Origin: Maribacter algarum (ex Lu et al. 2025) (nom. illeg.)
Lineage (GTDB): Bacteria > Bacteroidota > Bacteroidia > Flavobacteriales > Flavobacteriaceae
DNA: 64,000 bases
Assembly: GCA_947495915.1 (NCBI GenBank)
Contig: CANMAW010000003.1
Location: 62,001 to 126,000, forward strand
Reading direction: 5' to 3'
The position numbers and the translations under genes were made by a program. Every line of letters starts with the position of its first letter. The first letter of the stretch is position 1. Shown here piece after piece: positions 1 to 9,688 of the stretch. The notes beneath the pieces were generated by a model, which was not told the origin of the DNA, searched no databases, and saw only the letters and a list, made by a program, of their open reading frames with translations.

Positions 1-1503
<1,503 letters not shown>

Positions 1504-1665
1504 CTAGATAAAAATGTGCTGTTTTTTTTGTTAATTCATATTACAAGTTGACAGCGCTTCCTTAATTTTTCTTCATGCGACATTGATTTCATTCCTGTTA
1601 TAAAAAAGTATAATCACTTTTCAAGTATTGCCATTTTTAGTTTTCACCTACTGGGGTTTTTAGTT

Positions 1666-1673
1666 TAGTTTTG
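1666..1673 (+). promoter_or_regulatory. Bacteroidota -7 promoter element before guanine deaminase
   Basis: TAGTTTTG matches the Bacteroidota sigma-A -7 consensus TAnnTTTG exactly and lies 19 bases before the ATG at 1693. The -33 TTG is not convincing at the ideal spacing. It would give a very short leader. Confidence 0.55.
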
Positions 1674-1692
1674 CACTCTTAAAATAGCTAAA

Positions 1693-2163
1693 ATGAATAA
1701 GGAGAAATTTATGCAGGAAGCTGTAAATGCAGCTTTGAAAGGAATGCAAAACAATGAAGGAGGACCTTTTGGTTGTGTCATAGTAAAAGACGGAAAAATT
1801 ATTGGAAAAGGAAATAATAAAGTTACCTCAACCAACGATCCTACGGCACATGCTGAGGTAACGGCTATAAGAGATGCTTGTAAAAATCTAAACTCTTTTC
1901 AATTAGATGGTTGTATTATTTACACCTCATGTGAACCATGCCCTATGTGTTTAGGTGCAATTTACTGGGCTCGACCAGAAAAAGTATATTACGGCAGCAG
2001 CCAATCAGATGCGGCAAACATTGGGTTTGATGATGAGTTTATTTATAAAGAAATTCCGTTACCATATAACGAAAGAAGTATTCCTTTTGAACAATTAGCG
2101 CCTGAAATTGCGATAAAACCATTTCAAGAATGGACTATAAAGGTTGATAAAACCGAATACTAA
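1693..2163 (+). CDS. guaD: Guanine deaminase (cytidine deaminase-like zinc enzyme)
   Basis: It hydrolyses guanine to xanthine and ammonia in cytosolic purine salvage. At 156 residues it equals the length of Bacillus GuaD. The zinc and proton-shuttle motif HAE is at 53-55 and the second zinc motif PCPMC has Cys83 and Cys86. The stretch after it (GAIYWARP, then DAANIGFDDEFIYKEI) is typical of guanine deaminases rather than tRNA adenosine deaminase TadA. A single gene with its own promoter and a strong terminator, convergent with the ABC permease downstream. A role on another purine or nucleoside is less likely but not excluded. Confidence 0.93.
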   Translation: MNKEKFMQEAVNAALKGMQNNEGGPFGCVIVKDGKIIGKGNNKVTSTNDPTAHAEVTAIRDACKNLNSFQLDGCIIYTSCEPCPMCLGAIYWARPEKVYYGSSQSDAANIGFDDEFIYKEIPLPYNERSIPFEQLAPEIAIKPFQEWTIKVDKTEY

Positions 2164-2178
2164 AACGATCACTATTTA

Positions 2179-2207
2179 AAAGGGCTAGATTAGATTTCTA
2201 GCCCTTT
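2179..2207. terminator. Bidirectional terminator between convergent genes
   Basis: An 11-bp perfect stem (AAAGGGCTAGA with TCTAGCCCTTT) encloses a 7-base loop. It sits between the stop of guaD and the stop of the ABC permease, with A- and T-rich flanks serving each direction. Confidence 0.8.
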
Positions 2208-2210
2208 ACT

Positions 2211-3551
2211 TTATAATCTACTCAGGTTAATAGTCCCTATAGTTGTTATCAAAAGGGTAATAATTAAAGTTGGAAACAGTAATTTTAGCCAACTCAAAGT
2301 TTTTTCAATCGTATAAAACGATACATTATGTTTTTGCCAATCAATGTTATTAGCCGATATATTGTCGAATATATCTTTGTAAAAACCCAACCGTAAATTT
2401 TCATGGTATTCAGTTAAAGCTTTTAAAAAATCTAGATGACTAAGCATATCAGTACCAGCAATCGTATTAAAACTCAATTGTGCGTGCATCGTGGGTACAA
2501 ACAAGGCTACCTGTTCGCTTACCATATTTCTTTTACGAATTTTTGCTTTCATTTCTGCACTTGATTTCTGAGCTTCTAAATCACCCATATGTTGCATTCC
2601 ATAATACCAGATCCAGCTAAATTCATCTTTAGGTACGGGATAGTTTTTATACTGTGGATAGGCTTCATAAAACCCAATCATAGTAGCATTTTTTTCTAAA
2701 TCCCATTTCTCATGGTAGCCATCGCGTTGTTCTACTATGGTACTTAAAGCTTCTGGTACAGGATACTTATTAAGCACATAATTATTTACTACTGCGGGTA
2801 ACAAAATAGTAAGTACTACCCAAATAGATATAAGTGCAAGCGCATTAAAACTAGAATTATTCAAAAGAGATACCATCCATAAACATAGGGCACTCCAGAA
2901 AAGTAAATAAAAGCTACTTTGCAGCAATATAGCCCAGAAATACTGGTCTATCGGAATTTGCAAAACCACGCTTGAAAGAAACAATAGAAAAAACAAAACC
3001 ATAAAAACAAACGCAATTCTTATTCCCATTTTTTTCAGAAGAAATGCCATTTTATGTGAAGTTTGAGCTGCTAAAATTCGCCATGTACCTAATTCTTTTT
3101 CTTCAGAATATAAATTAAAGGTCAAAGCTATTATTACTAGAGGAAAAAGGTAAATAATTACAAATCCTAAGTCTAAATTACCAGACATTAATAAAGAAGG
3201 ATTCTCAAAATCGGTATCATACTTTTGGCCTTCAAGTCCTCGAATGGTAACTGCCTGCATCATTGGATTCACATCACTTTGACCAATAGAAAGCGCACTA
3301 ATGTTTTCAGGTTTTTTTATTAACGTAAAACGTAAGTAATACAATAGTAATCCTAAATCATCGCTATGGTATTTTAAGTTCTTTTTAATACTTTCTTCTT
3401 GAAATTCTTGAGCAGCAACTATGGTTTTTTCTTGTTTTACTAAATACTGCTTTCCTATAAGAATACTAATAACCCCCACAGTAAGTAGCAATATCAGACT
3501 CACCAAGAATATTTTTGTTCTAAAAAATGACTTAAAAAGTAAACTATACAT
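2211..3551 (-). CDS. ABC-2 family permease, DUF3526-type (second of pair)
   Basis: A 446-residue membrane protein with one N-terminal helix (about 13-33), a long extracytoplasmic stretch, a block of helices from about 130 to 250, and a final helix near the C-terminus. The motif after the first core helix (YSEEKELGTWRILAAQ) is the usual coupling segment of ABC-2/NosY-like permeases. It starts one base after the stop of the other permease and is the last gene of a four-gene operon with an ATPase and a TonB receptor. With its partner it probably forms the heterodimeric membrane part of the transporter. Direction and substrate are not evident from sequence; ABC-2 permeases are usually exporters, yet here they accompany an outer-membrane import receptor. 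Confidence 0.82.
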   Translation of the reverse strand: MYSLLFKSFFRTKIFLVSLILLLTVGVISILIGKQYLVKQEKTIVAAQEFQEESIKKNLKYHSDDLGLLLYYLRFTLIKKPENISALSIGQSDVNPMMQAVTIRGLEGQKYDTDFENPSLLMSGNLDLGFVIIYLFPLVIIALTFNLYSEEKELGTWRILAAQTSHKMAFLLKKMGIRIAFVFMVLFFLLFLSSVVLQIPIDQYFWAILLQSSFYLLFWSALCLWMVSLLNNSSFNALALISIWVVLTILLPAVVNNYVLNKYPVPEALSTIVEQRDGYHEKWDLEKNATMIGFYEAYPQYKNYPVPKDEFSWIWYYGMQHMGDLEAQKSSAEMKAKIRKRNMVSEQVALFVPTMHAQLSFNTIAGTDMLSHLDFLKALTEYHENLRLGFYKDIFDNISANNIDWQKHNVSFYTIEKTLSWLKLLFPTLIITLLITTIGTINLSRL

Positions 3552-4991
3552 CTAAATGGCTTTTAAATTGGCTGATACATTTAATAATCCTAAAACTGTA
3601 ATTGCACCCCATAATACCAAAGCAAAGAGTGAAACCAGTTCATTTCGAAATACTTTTGAAATACTTAAAAAATGATACTCAAAAGGAGGAAATTGTTTCC
3701 AGAAGTCACTAGAGATAGTGTTAGGGCCAGCTTTCCCTTTATTCGGAATAAAATCCATTTGCAATTGATTCATTTCTTGAGCCAATCGAAAACGGTACGC
3801 TTCGGCCTTATCTTTAAAGTGAAGAAATGACTGAAAATCGGTACCCGAGAATGCCATGGATAGATTTTTAATAGCCGTATACGGATTTACAAAAGCAGAA
3901 TAGCGTTCTAAATTATTCTGTTTTGTATATATATCATACAAATGTTCTTGATGGTTTAAATAGACCTTCGTACTTAGCGCTTCGCCCTTTGCCATAATAA
4001 ACCCGCCGTAATTAAATGGAAGATCTGCTACATCATCTATGTTATTTGCCATTAAAACAGAGTCTTTTAAAGCTTTAAAATGAGGATCATCAGGGTTGTG
4101 ACTATCACCTTGTTGAATTAAATCATTTTCTACCGCGGTTTCCATTTCTATTTTTGACGGAGTAGGGTATAGGTAATACCCCATTGCTTGAAGTGATTTC
4201 GGCACAATTATCACAAACAACAACCAAATACCTAGTAGTTTTACTAAGGCGCTTTTTGCTGTTTTACTAAAGGCTGAAACCAAAATAGTAATAGCACTTA
4301 ATATGGCAAAAAATAATATATAAGAAACAAGTAACACCATATATCGTAGTAGGCTCTCTAGGTGCAAACTATCGTGTGATTCAAATACAACAAAAGTTAA
4401 TAAAACCAAAAATATAGTAGTAAGAAATATTAATGACAAACTCCATAGACCTAACCATTTTCCTAAAACGATTTCTTTACGAGTAATTCCCTGACCTATA
4501 AGTAGTTTTAGTGTGCCATTTTCTCTTTCCCTTGCAATAGCGCCAAAACCTAAATAAAAGATCAATAAGGGTACAATTACCTTAAGCAACATGGCCAAAC
4601 TGACTTCTCCAAATCGCAATAATCCAGTAGACATACTAGCTTCAGAAAAATTGGCAGTATTTTGTTTATGTGCCTCTAGAAATACAGCATTACCTACAAA
4701 ATTCTCCATACCCAAATCAAAAACGCTAAGTATGTGTTTAATTCTAAAAGCAAAAGAGCCGTAATGTGCCATTCGATGGGGGTGTTTATCGGGATTGTTT
4801 TCCCAGCTGGCTTGCACGTCATCTTGAATAGCGTGTCTGGTATAGTTTTGATCGTGGTAATTCTCCCAACCACTGTAAGCAGAAAACACCAGTAACATAA
4901 GCACTAGTATCGTTGCTATACCCATAACTCTAGAGCGAAAGGCATCTAGCCATAACTGCCGCGCTATGATATAAATTACATTCTTTCTCAT
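3552..4991 (-). CDS. ABC-2 family permease, DUF3526-type (first of pair)
   Basis: A 479-residue paralogue of the downstream permease with the same layout: N-terminal helix (about 20-40), large non-cytoplasmic loop, helices from about 130 to 265, and a C-terminal helix (about 455-475). The coupling motif ARERENGTLKLLIGQGITR is clear at about 154-172. The start lies 2 bases after the TonB receptor stop, so translation is probably coupled. Two related permeases plus one ATPase point to a heterodimeric ABC-2 transporter. Confidence 0.83.
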   Translation of the reverse strand: MRKNVIYIIARQLWLDAFRSRVMGIATILVLMLLVFSAYSGWENYHDQNYTRHAIQDDVQASWENNPDKHPHRMAHYGSFAFRIKHILSVFDLGMENFVGNAVFLEAHKQNTANFSEASMSTGLLRFGEVSLAMLLKVIVPLLIFYLGFGAIARERENGTLKLLIGQGITRKEIVLGKWLGLWSLSLIFLTTIFLVLLTFVVFESHDSLHLESLLRYMVLLVSYILFFAILSAITILVSAFSKTAKSALVKLLGIWLLFVIIVPKSLQAMGYYLYPTPSKIEMETAVENDLIQQGDSHNPDDPHFKALKDSVLMANNIDDVADLPFNYGGFIMAKGEALSTKVYLNHQEHLYDIYTKQNNLERYSAFVNPYTAIKNLSMAFSGTDFQSFLHFKDKAEAYRFRLAQEMNQLQMDFIPNKGKAGPNTISSDFWKQFPPFEYHFLSISKVFRNELVSLFALVLWGAITVLGLLNVSANLKAI

Positions 4992-4993
4992 GT

Positions 4994-7492
4994 TTAAAAT
5001 TTATATGTAGCATTAAGCAAGAAATTTCTAGGTGCTCCTGGGCCTAGCCTAGAAGGGTTAAGACCACCCAACCAATACGTTTCGTCAAATAAATTATTCA
5101 ATTTCAGAGTTAACTGAATTCCGGTATTATTCGGTTTGTAAAACACAGCAGCATCAAATACGGTATATGATGGTAATACAACTCTATTGGTATCATAGGT
5201 TGGGTTATACCATGTAAATCGTTCATCTATATACTGAGCTCCTAAACCAAGTCCGATACCTTTTAATGTCTGATTCATAAAATCATAGCGCGCCCAAAAA
5301 TTGGCATTGTGTTTTGGAGCCCCACCAATAGGTTCACCAATAAACTCTTCAATAGCATCTTCAACAATTTCAGCATCGGCATACCCATAGGAAGCCATAA
5401 CCTGAAAATTTGATGAAATATAACCAGACACATCCATCTCAAACCCTCTACTTCTTTGTTCGCCTCTTGTGGTTAGATTATCTAAATCATAGGTATCACC
5501 TAGTAAAATGTTTTTCTGTGTTATGTTGAAAATTGCAAGGTTTGCAAATACTTTTCCGTTTAAGAATTCTCCTTTTGCTCCAAATTCAGTCAAACTACTT
5601 TCTAATGGGTCAAATCTACTTGGTGAAGTAGACCAGAAAAAGCCTTCAGCAGATGGAGATAATGATACTGTATTGGTATGCGGTTGAAAGCCTTCTAAAT
5701 AGGTAGCATACGCACTAACACTCTTTGTAACCTCATAAGTTAAACCTATTCTTGGTACAAATGCACTCGTTTTGAACTCTTGTTCATTGGCCTTATAGTT
5801 AAAGATATCTGTAAACCACTCATAACGTAAGTTTACTAAAGCAGAAAACTTTCCTACCTTAAATTGATTTTGAATATAAATACCATCAGAAGTGGTTAAA
5901 TTTGCAGGAATTCGTAGTTCTGCGAGATTATAATCACCAACATCTCTAGCACCATTAAAAGGGTTTTCTAAATCGAAGTAAGCAGCAGCGGGTTTTGGTA
6001 TGGTAACGCCGTTAACCTCGATTTGCACAAAATTATCTGCATTAGCTGGATCAAAATTGGCTTGACCACCATCAACAGTTAAATATCTTCTGGCACGTAA
6101 GAATCCGGCACCAATTTTACGTTCCCAACGTGAAGCATCAAAACCAACTAAAACCTTATTAGTTATCTGATCTGTCTTGATATCATAGGTGAAATAAGTA
6201 CTAAAGTTATCCGTTTCCCAAAATTGTTGTCTTTCATCGTATCGTAACCTCGCAAGAGTGGGTATCCCATTACCATCAATGTCTACCACGCTGCCGCCAA
6301 ATCTATGTTCGGCCAAGTCTTCATCCCAAGTTTGCTTCATAAATTGGGCATTAAAACCAAAGTTTTTAGTAAACTTTTTATTAAAGCTCGCCATGAAAAT
6401 AAGCTCTTGGTTTTTGTAATGGTCACTCGATGCGCCAACATTTCGTGTAATTGGTGTGCTATCTAAATCAAACTCCCCATTAATCGACCCAAAAATAGGT
6501 TGCCCTCTATCTAAATTACCTTCAGAATTACTGTAAATCATTTCTACATTCAGAGAGGTCGTCTCATTCGGAATATAACTAAAAGATGGAGCAATCAATA
6601 TCGCATTGTTATTCACAACATCTCTGAAGGAATCAGCATCTTGAAAAGCAGCGTTGAAACGATACAATAAGGTATTTGAATCATTTAAAGGCCCCGTAAA
6701 ATCAGCTGTAGCTCTAAGGGTTCCAAAACTTCCGGTAGTTAATGAAACTTCACTACGCTTTTCGGTTAATGGCTTTTTAGTAACCATGTTCACGGTACCA
6801 CCAGGATCTGCACTTGAAAATGTAACTGATGATGGCCCTTTTATCACTTCTACACGTTCAAGGTGCGAAGTAATAGGTTGTAGAAAATAATACTGGCGGG
6901 TACGCATTCCATTGAGTACTTGACCGTCATCAGCTTGTGTAATGCCACGAATATTGTAGTGATTGTATAAGCCAGTAACAGAAACATTACTCACTGTTTT
7001 AACGGCATCTGGCACTTGAAAAGCCAGTCGATCTGCAATTAACTCTTTTGTAACTGAGGTAATGGCTTGTGGTAACTCTTTATTTTTAATGGCCACTTTG
7101 GTCGCTGAAAACGAATAATCGCTATTGTAATCTGTTCTTGCTCTACCGATAACTTCAACCGATTGTAAGTGTTCAACATTCTCTTGAAGTAGTATGGTTT
7201 CTAAATCATAATCACCTGTCTGAGTAAAATCTTTCCTAAGTTTAAGAGTCTTCATACCAATGTAACTTACATTGATCTGATAATACCCAGTTTCATTAAG
7301 TTCAAAACTAAAACTACCATCAGCATTTGAAACAGTACCATTTTTAGTTGAAGTTTTTTCTTTAAAAAAGCTGATCGTAGCACCAAAAATAGGTTCACCT
7401 TCTGTATCAGAAATTATACCTTTTACATTGATTTGTCCAAAGGCTATGTTACTAAGCATAACCGCAATAAATAATTTAATATATTTTTTCAT
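4994..7492 (-). CDS. TonB-dependent siderophore-type receptor
   Basis: An 832-residue outer-membrane receptor. A signal peptide ending FGQ (about 1-20) is followed by a carboxypeptidase-regulatory-like domain (about 21-110), a plug domain (about 130-245, with VEVIKGPSSVTFSSADPGGTVN) and a 22-strand-type barrel ending in the terminal aromatic NATYKF. Barrel motifs such as APKHNANFWARYDF and the late SYTVFDAAVFYK resemble the FhuA/ferric-siderophore receptor group. It should import a metal chelate with energy from TonB. It lies between the ATPase and the two ABC-2 permeases with 2-base gaps, an uncommon coupling of an outer-membrane receptor with an ABC-2 transporter. Substrate is inferred only from family. 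Confidence 0.88.
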   Translation of the reverse strand: MKKYIKLFIAVMLSNIAFGQINVKGIISDTEGEPIFGATISFFKEKTSTKNGTVSNADGSFSFELNETGYYQINVSYIGMKTLKLRKDFTQTGDYDLETILLQENVEHLQSVEVIGRARTDYNSDYSFSATKVAIKNKELPQAITSVTKELIADRLAFQVPDAVKTVSNVSVTGLYNHYNIRGITQADDGQVLNGMRTRQYYFLQPITSHLERVEVIKGPSSVTFSSADPGGTVNMVTKKPLTEKRSEVSLTTGSFGTLRATADFTGPLNDSNTLLYRFNAAFQDADSFRDVVNNNAILIAPSFSYIPNETTSLNVEMIYSNSEGNLDRGQPIFGSINGEFDLDSTPITRNVGASSDHYKNQELIFMASFNKKFTKNFGFNAQFMKQTWDEDLAEHRFGGSVVDIDGNGIPTLARLRYDERQQFWETDNFSTYFTYDIKTDQITNKVLVGFDASRWERKIGAGFLRARRYLTVDGGQANFDPANADNFVQIEVNGVTIPKPAAAYFDLENPFNGARDVGDYNLAELRIPANLTTSDGIYIQNQFKVGKFSALVNLRYEWFTDIFNYKANEQEFKTSAFVPRIGLTYEVTKSVSAYATYLEGFQPHTNTVSLSPSAEGFFWSTSPSRFDPLESSLTEFGAKGEFLNGKVFANLAIFNITQKNILLGDTYDLDNLTTRGEQRSRGFEMDVSGYISSNFQVMASYGYADAEIVEDAIEEFIGEPIGGAPKHNANFWARYDFMNQTLKGIGLGLGAQYIDERFTWYNPTYDTNRVVLPSYTVFDAAVFYKPNNTGIQLTLKLNNLFDETYWLGGLNPSRLGPGAPRNFLLNATYKF

Positions 7493-7494
7493 TT

Positions 7495-8184
7495 TTAAAT
7501 AGTTTCTAAGTATAGTTGGTTTAATTCTCCTGCGTTTATCTCGCTCGCTTTTAGTTGTTGTGCTAAAACACCTTCTTTCATAATACCAATAGTAGTTGCT
7601 AGTTCTACGGCATTAAAAATATCATGTGTTGCCATAAATATTATTTTACCCATGGCTGCTAATTCTTTACATATTTTGGTGAATTCTGCTGTTGCTTTTG
7701 GGTCTAAGCCAGAGGTAGGTTCATCCATAAATATGACCTCAGCATTTTTCGCTAATGCTACTGCAATACCAACTTTTTGACGCATTCCCTTAGAATAAGA
7801 GGAAAGTCTTTGATGCTGAGCATCAACTTGTAGACTGGTTTTACTCAAAAAACCTTCTAATTCTGATGTGTTATAAGAGAATCCTGCTAATCGGCTAAAG
7901 AAACTCAAATTCTCTATGCCTGTTAAATTTTCGTATAGCTGTACTGTTTCTGGTATGTAAGCGGTAAGATGATTGGTATCATCCTTACCAACCTCGTTAT
8001 TATTGACAAAGGCGTGTCCACCATCCTTCTTAATAAAGCCTAAAAAAATGTTTATGGTTGTGGTTTTTCCAGCTCCATTTTGACCTAGAAGACAAAATAT
8101 CTCTCCTTTTTGAACTTCAAATGAGACATCCTTTAAAGCTACTTTTCCATTATAGGATTTGGTTATATTTTCTGCTTTCAGCAT
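7495..8184 (-). CDS. ABC transporter ATP-binding protein
   Basis: A 229-residue ATPase of the CcmA/drug-export class. It has Walker A GQNGAGKTTT, signature YSKGMRQK and Walker B VIFMDEPTSGLD. The ATG at 8184 (MLKAENITKSY) is preferred because ABC ATPases begin just there; a longer frame from 8226 adds 14 residues without family similarity. It should power the two ABC-2 permeases encoded downstream. The receptor gene begins 2 bases after its stop. Confidence 0.88.
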   Translation of the reverse strand: MLKAENITKSYNGKVALKDVSFEVQKGEIFCLLGQNGAGKTTTINIFLGFIKKDGGHAFVNNNEVGKDDTNHLTAYIPETVQLYENLTGIENLSFFSRLAGFSYNTSELEGFLSKTSLQVDAQHQRLSSYSKGMRQKVGIAVALAKNAEVIFMDEPTSGLDPKATAEFTKICKELAAMGKIIFMATHDIFNAVELATTIGIMKEGVLAQQLKASEINAGELNQLYLETI

Positions 8185-8231
8185 GAATTTGTATGAGTTA
8201 ATTGTGATTGTAGTTATTATAAACACTCTAT

Positions 8232-8251
8232 ATTCTTATGTTTATAAGAAT
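8232..8251. promoter_or_regulatory. Perfect 8-bp inverted repeat upstream of ABC/TonB operon
   Basis: ATTCTTAT and ATAAGAAT are separated by GTTT, 48 bases before the ATPase start. It could be an operator or an mRNA hairpin near the ribosome-loading region. It does not resemble the canonical Fur box closely enough to name a regulator. Confidence 0.4.
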
Positions 8252-8297
8252 GCAGATATATCTAAATAGTTGAAAGAAAGCCCCATAATGGGCTAAG

Positions 8298-8425
8298 GTC
8301 TATGACGACATAGCAGATGTGAATAAAACTATAGTCTCGATGTATCACCGAGAACAATAATTAAATACAAATAATAGGAAATGTTAGCGGGTTCCTCATC
8401 ATTGAGAAACACAGGTGTCATAGAC
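8298..8425. other. Candidate structured leader RNA between small exported protein and ABC/TonB operon
   Basis: Nested complementary segments span the gap. GTCTATGAC (from 8298) pairs with GTCATAGAC (to 8425), and inside it GACATAG pairs with CTATAGTC. Then come CTCG/CGAG and CTCA/TGAG hairpins. The operon downstream lies on the minus strand, so the element would be read that way as a 5' leader. It does not match the TPP, SAM or cobalamin riboswitch cores. Structure is inferred by eye only. Confidence 0.35.
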
Positions 8426-8727
8426 TATGCTAAATGTGGTGGAGGCCGTGTAAAGAGATAACTCTCTAAATGTCGGTTGCAAAATATAAGTTCATCTGTA
8501 CTAATCCTAAATTGCTGTTGCCCCAGAAAATCAACCGTTTGTGTTATAACAGTTGGCGAAGTTTCTAATAAAGGAATAAAGTTTACAGCAGTAATTATAT
8601 GACAAACTTCACAATGCTGGACTTCTGCATCATCAGCATGATGTGCAAAAGCATGTAACCCCGCAACCTTAAATAAGAGGAGAAATGCAATGTAAAAAAC
8701 GGCAATATGTTGCTGAAATTTTTTCAC
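8425..8727 (-). CDS. Small exported Cys/His protein preceding metal-transport operon
   Basis: A 100-residue protein with an N-terminal hydrophobic signal or anchor (about 8-28), then histidines and the cluster HCEVCH (about 38-43), and a C-terminal proline motif TRPPPH. No named family is certain. It resembles in plan the small proteins at 30364 and 49062, which also precede metal-transport genes and combine a signal sequence, Cys/His residues and a proline motif at the end. A periplasmic metal-binding or sensing role is inferred. It lies on the same strand as the ABC/TonB operon, 240 bases upstream. Confidence 0.6.
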   Translation of the reverse strand: MKKFQQHIAVFYIAFLLLFKVAGLHAFAHHADDAEVQHCEVCHIITAVNFIPLLETSPTVITQTVDFLGQQQFRISTDELIFCNRHLESYLFTRPPPHLA

Positions 8728-8847
8728 TTGAAGCGATAAAAATAAATAATAATTTTAGTGTATTCTATACTTCTTAGCAAAAATAATAGCTGCTGACAAA
8801 ATTTATTTAAAAAAGTAAAATTGATACCTTAGACTTATAAACTTTAA

Positions 8848-9615
8848 AAAAACATAGCTATTAGTCGCCCAACTAGCATCCCAGAAGTACTTCATCAACT
8901 AGATGAAATTATAAATGAAGCAATTCAAAATAATAGTCGCATTGGATTTTTTGCTTATTTATATCGAAGAGTTACCGCTGAAATTGGTAAGGAGGTTCAG
9001 CAAGGAAGTTTTGAAGATAATTTAAGAATGGAAACTTTTGATGTAACCTTTGCTAATTATTATTTAGATGCACATCACGGATATCTTAATGACCTTTCAA
9101 TCAGCAATTCGTGGAAATTCACATTTGATACTACGAATGAACCGCTGACTATTTTGCAGCATATTATGTTGGGAATTAATACTCATATCAATCTGGATTT
9201 AGGATTAGCCGCAAGTACCGTTATGCAAGGCTTAGAAATTACTGCTATTGAAAACGATTTTAATAAGGTAAACGCGATACTTGGTAATATCGTAAATGAA
9301 ATGCAAGATAGACTTAGCCGTGTTTCGCCATTGCTCTTTTTATTAGATTTAGTGGGAAAAAATACGGATGAACAATTGATCAATTTTAGTTTGAAAAAGG
9401 CTAGAGAATTGTCATGGCATAACGCCAATTTGTTATGGGGATTAGGAACAGAACACAATCAGACTGCGATACGTTCGATGGATGCTACGGTATTTGAATT
9501 GGCAAAAATTATTAAATCACCGAACTCTAAAGTATTAACCGTAATTCTAAACCTAATGGGCCGCTTTGAAGAAAAGAATATAAGTGTAGTTATTTCTAAA
9601 CTACGACGTGACTAA
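8848..9615 (+). CDS. DUF5995-family protein; start codon non-canonical or lost
   Basis: The function of this family is unknown. The only in-frame ATG is at 9028 and would give 195 residues, but conserved coding continues upstream in the same frame, including IGFFAYLYRRVTAEIGKEV and FEDNLRMETFDVTFANYYLDA. The frame is open back to the codon after the stop at 8845-8847, and no ATG, GTG or TTG occurs there. Translation therefore begins at a rare codon (ATA at 8854 or ATT at 8860 are placed suitably) or the start was mutated. A terminator follows. The gene is divergent from the small exported protein and convergent with the glycosidase. Confidence 0.75.
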   Translation, partial: KNIAISRPTSIPEVLHQLDEIINEAIQNNSRIGFFAYLYRRVTAEIGKEVQQGSFEDNLRMETFDVTFANYYLDAHHGYLNDLSISNSWKFTFDTTNEPLTILQHIMLGINTHINLDLGLAASTVMQGLEITAIENDFNKVNAILGNIVNEMQDRLSRVSPLLFLLDLVGKNTDEQLINFSLKKARELSWHNANLLWGLGTEHNQTAIRSMDATVFELAKIIKSPNSKVLTVILNLMGRFEEKNISVVISKLRRD

Positions 9616-9625
9616 CTATGAAAGT

Positions 9626-9657
9626 AAAAAACCTCACTGTTAATGGTGAGGTTTTTT
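9626..9657. terminator. Bidirectional terminator
   Basis: A 12-bp stem AAAAAACCTCAC/GTGAGGTTTTTT with an 8-base loop and T-tract lies between the stops of the DUF5995 gene and the glycosidase. Confidence 0.87.
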
Positions 9658-9688
9658 AGCTTTATGAATTTTAAATACTTCTTATAAG

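Noticed and set aside
8298-8425. A cobalamin, TPP or SAM riboswitch before the TonB/ABC operon
   Set aside because: The conserved cores of these riboswitches are absent. Only generic pairing was seen, so it is reported as an unnamed structured candidate.
8297-8426. MITE terminal inverted repeats at 8298 and 8417
   Set aside because: The match is only 9 bases and there is no target duplication. A folded RNA is the simpler reading.
9183-9458. Open frame on the minus strand inside the DUF5995 gene
   Set aside because: It is a shadow of the conserved coding frame on the plus strand, with no family similarity.
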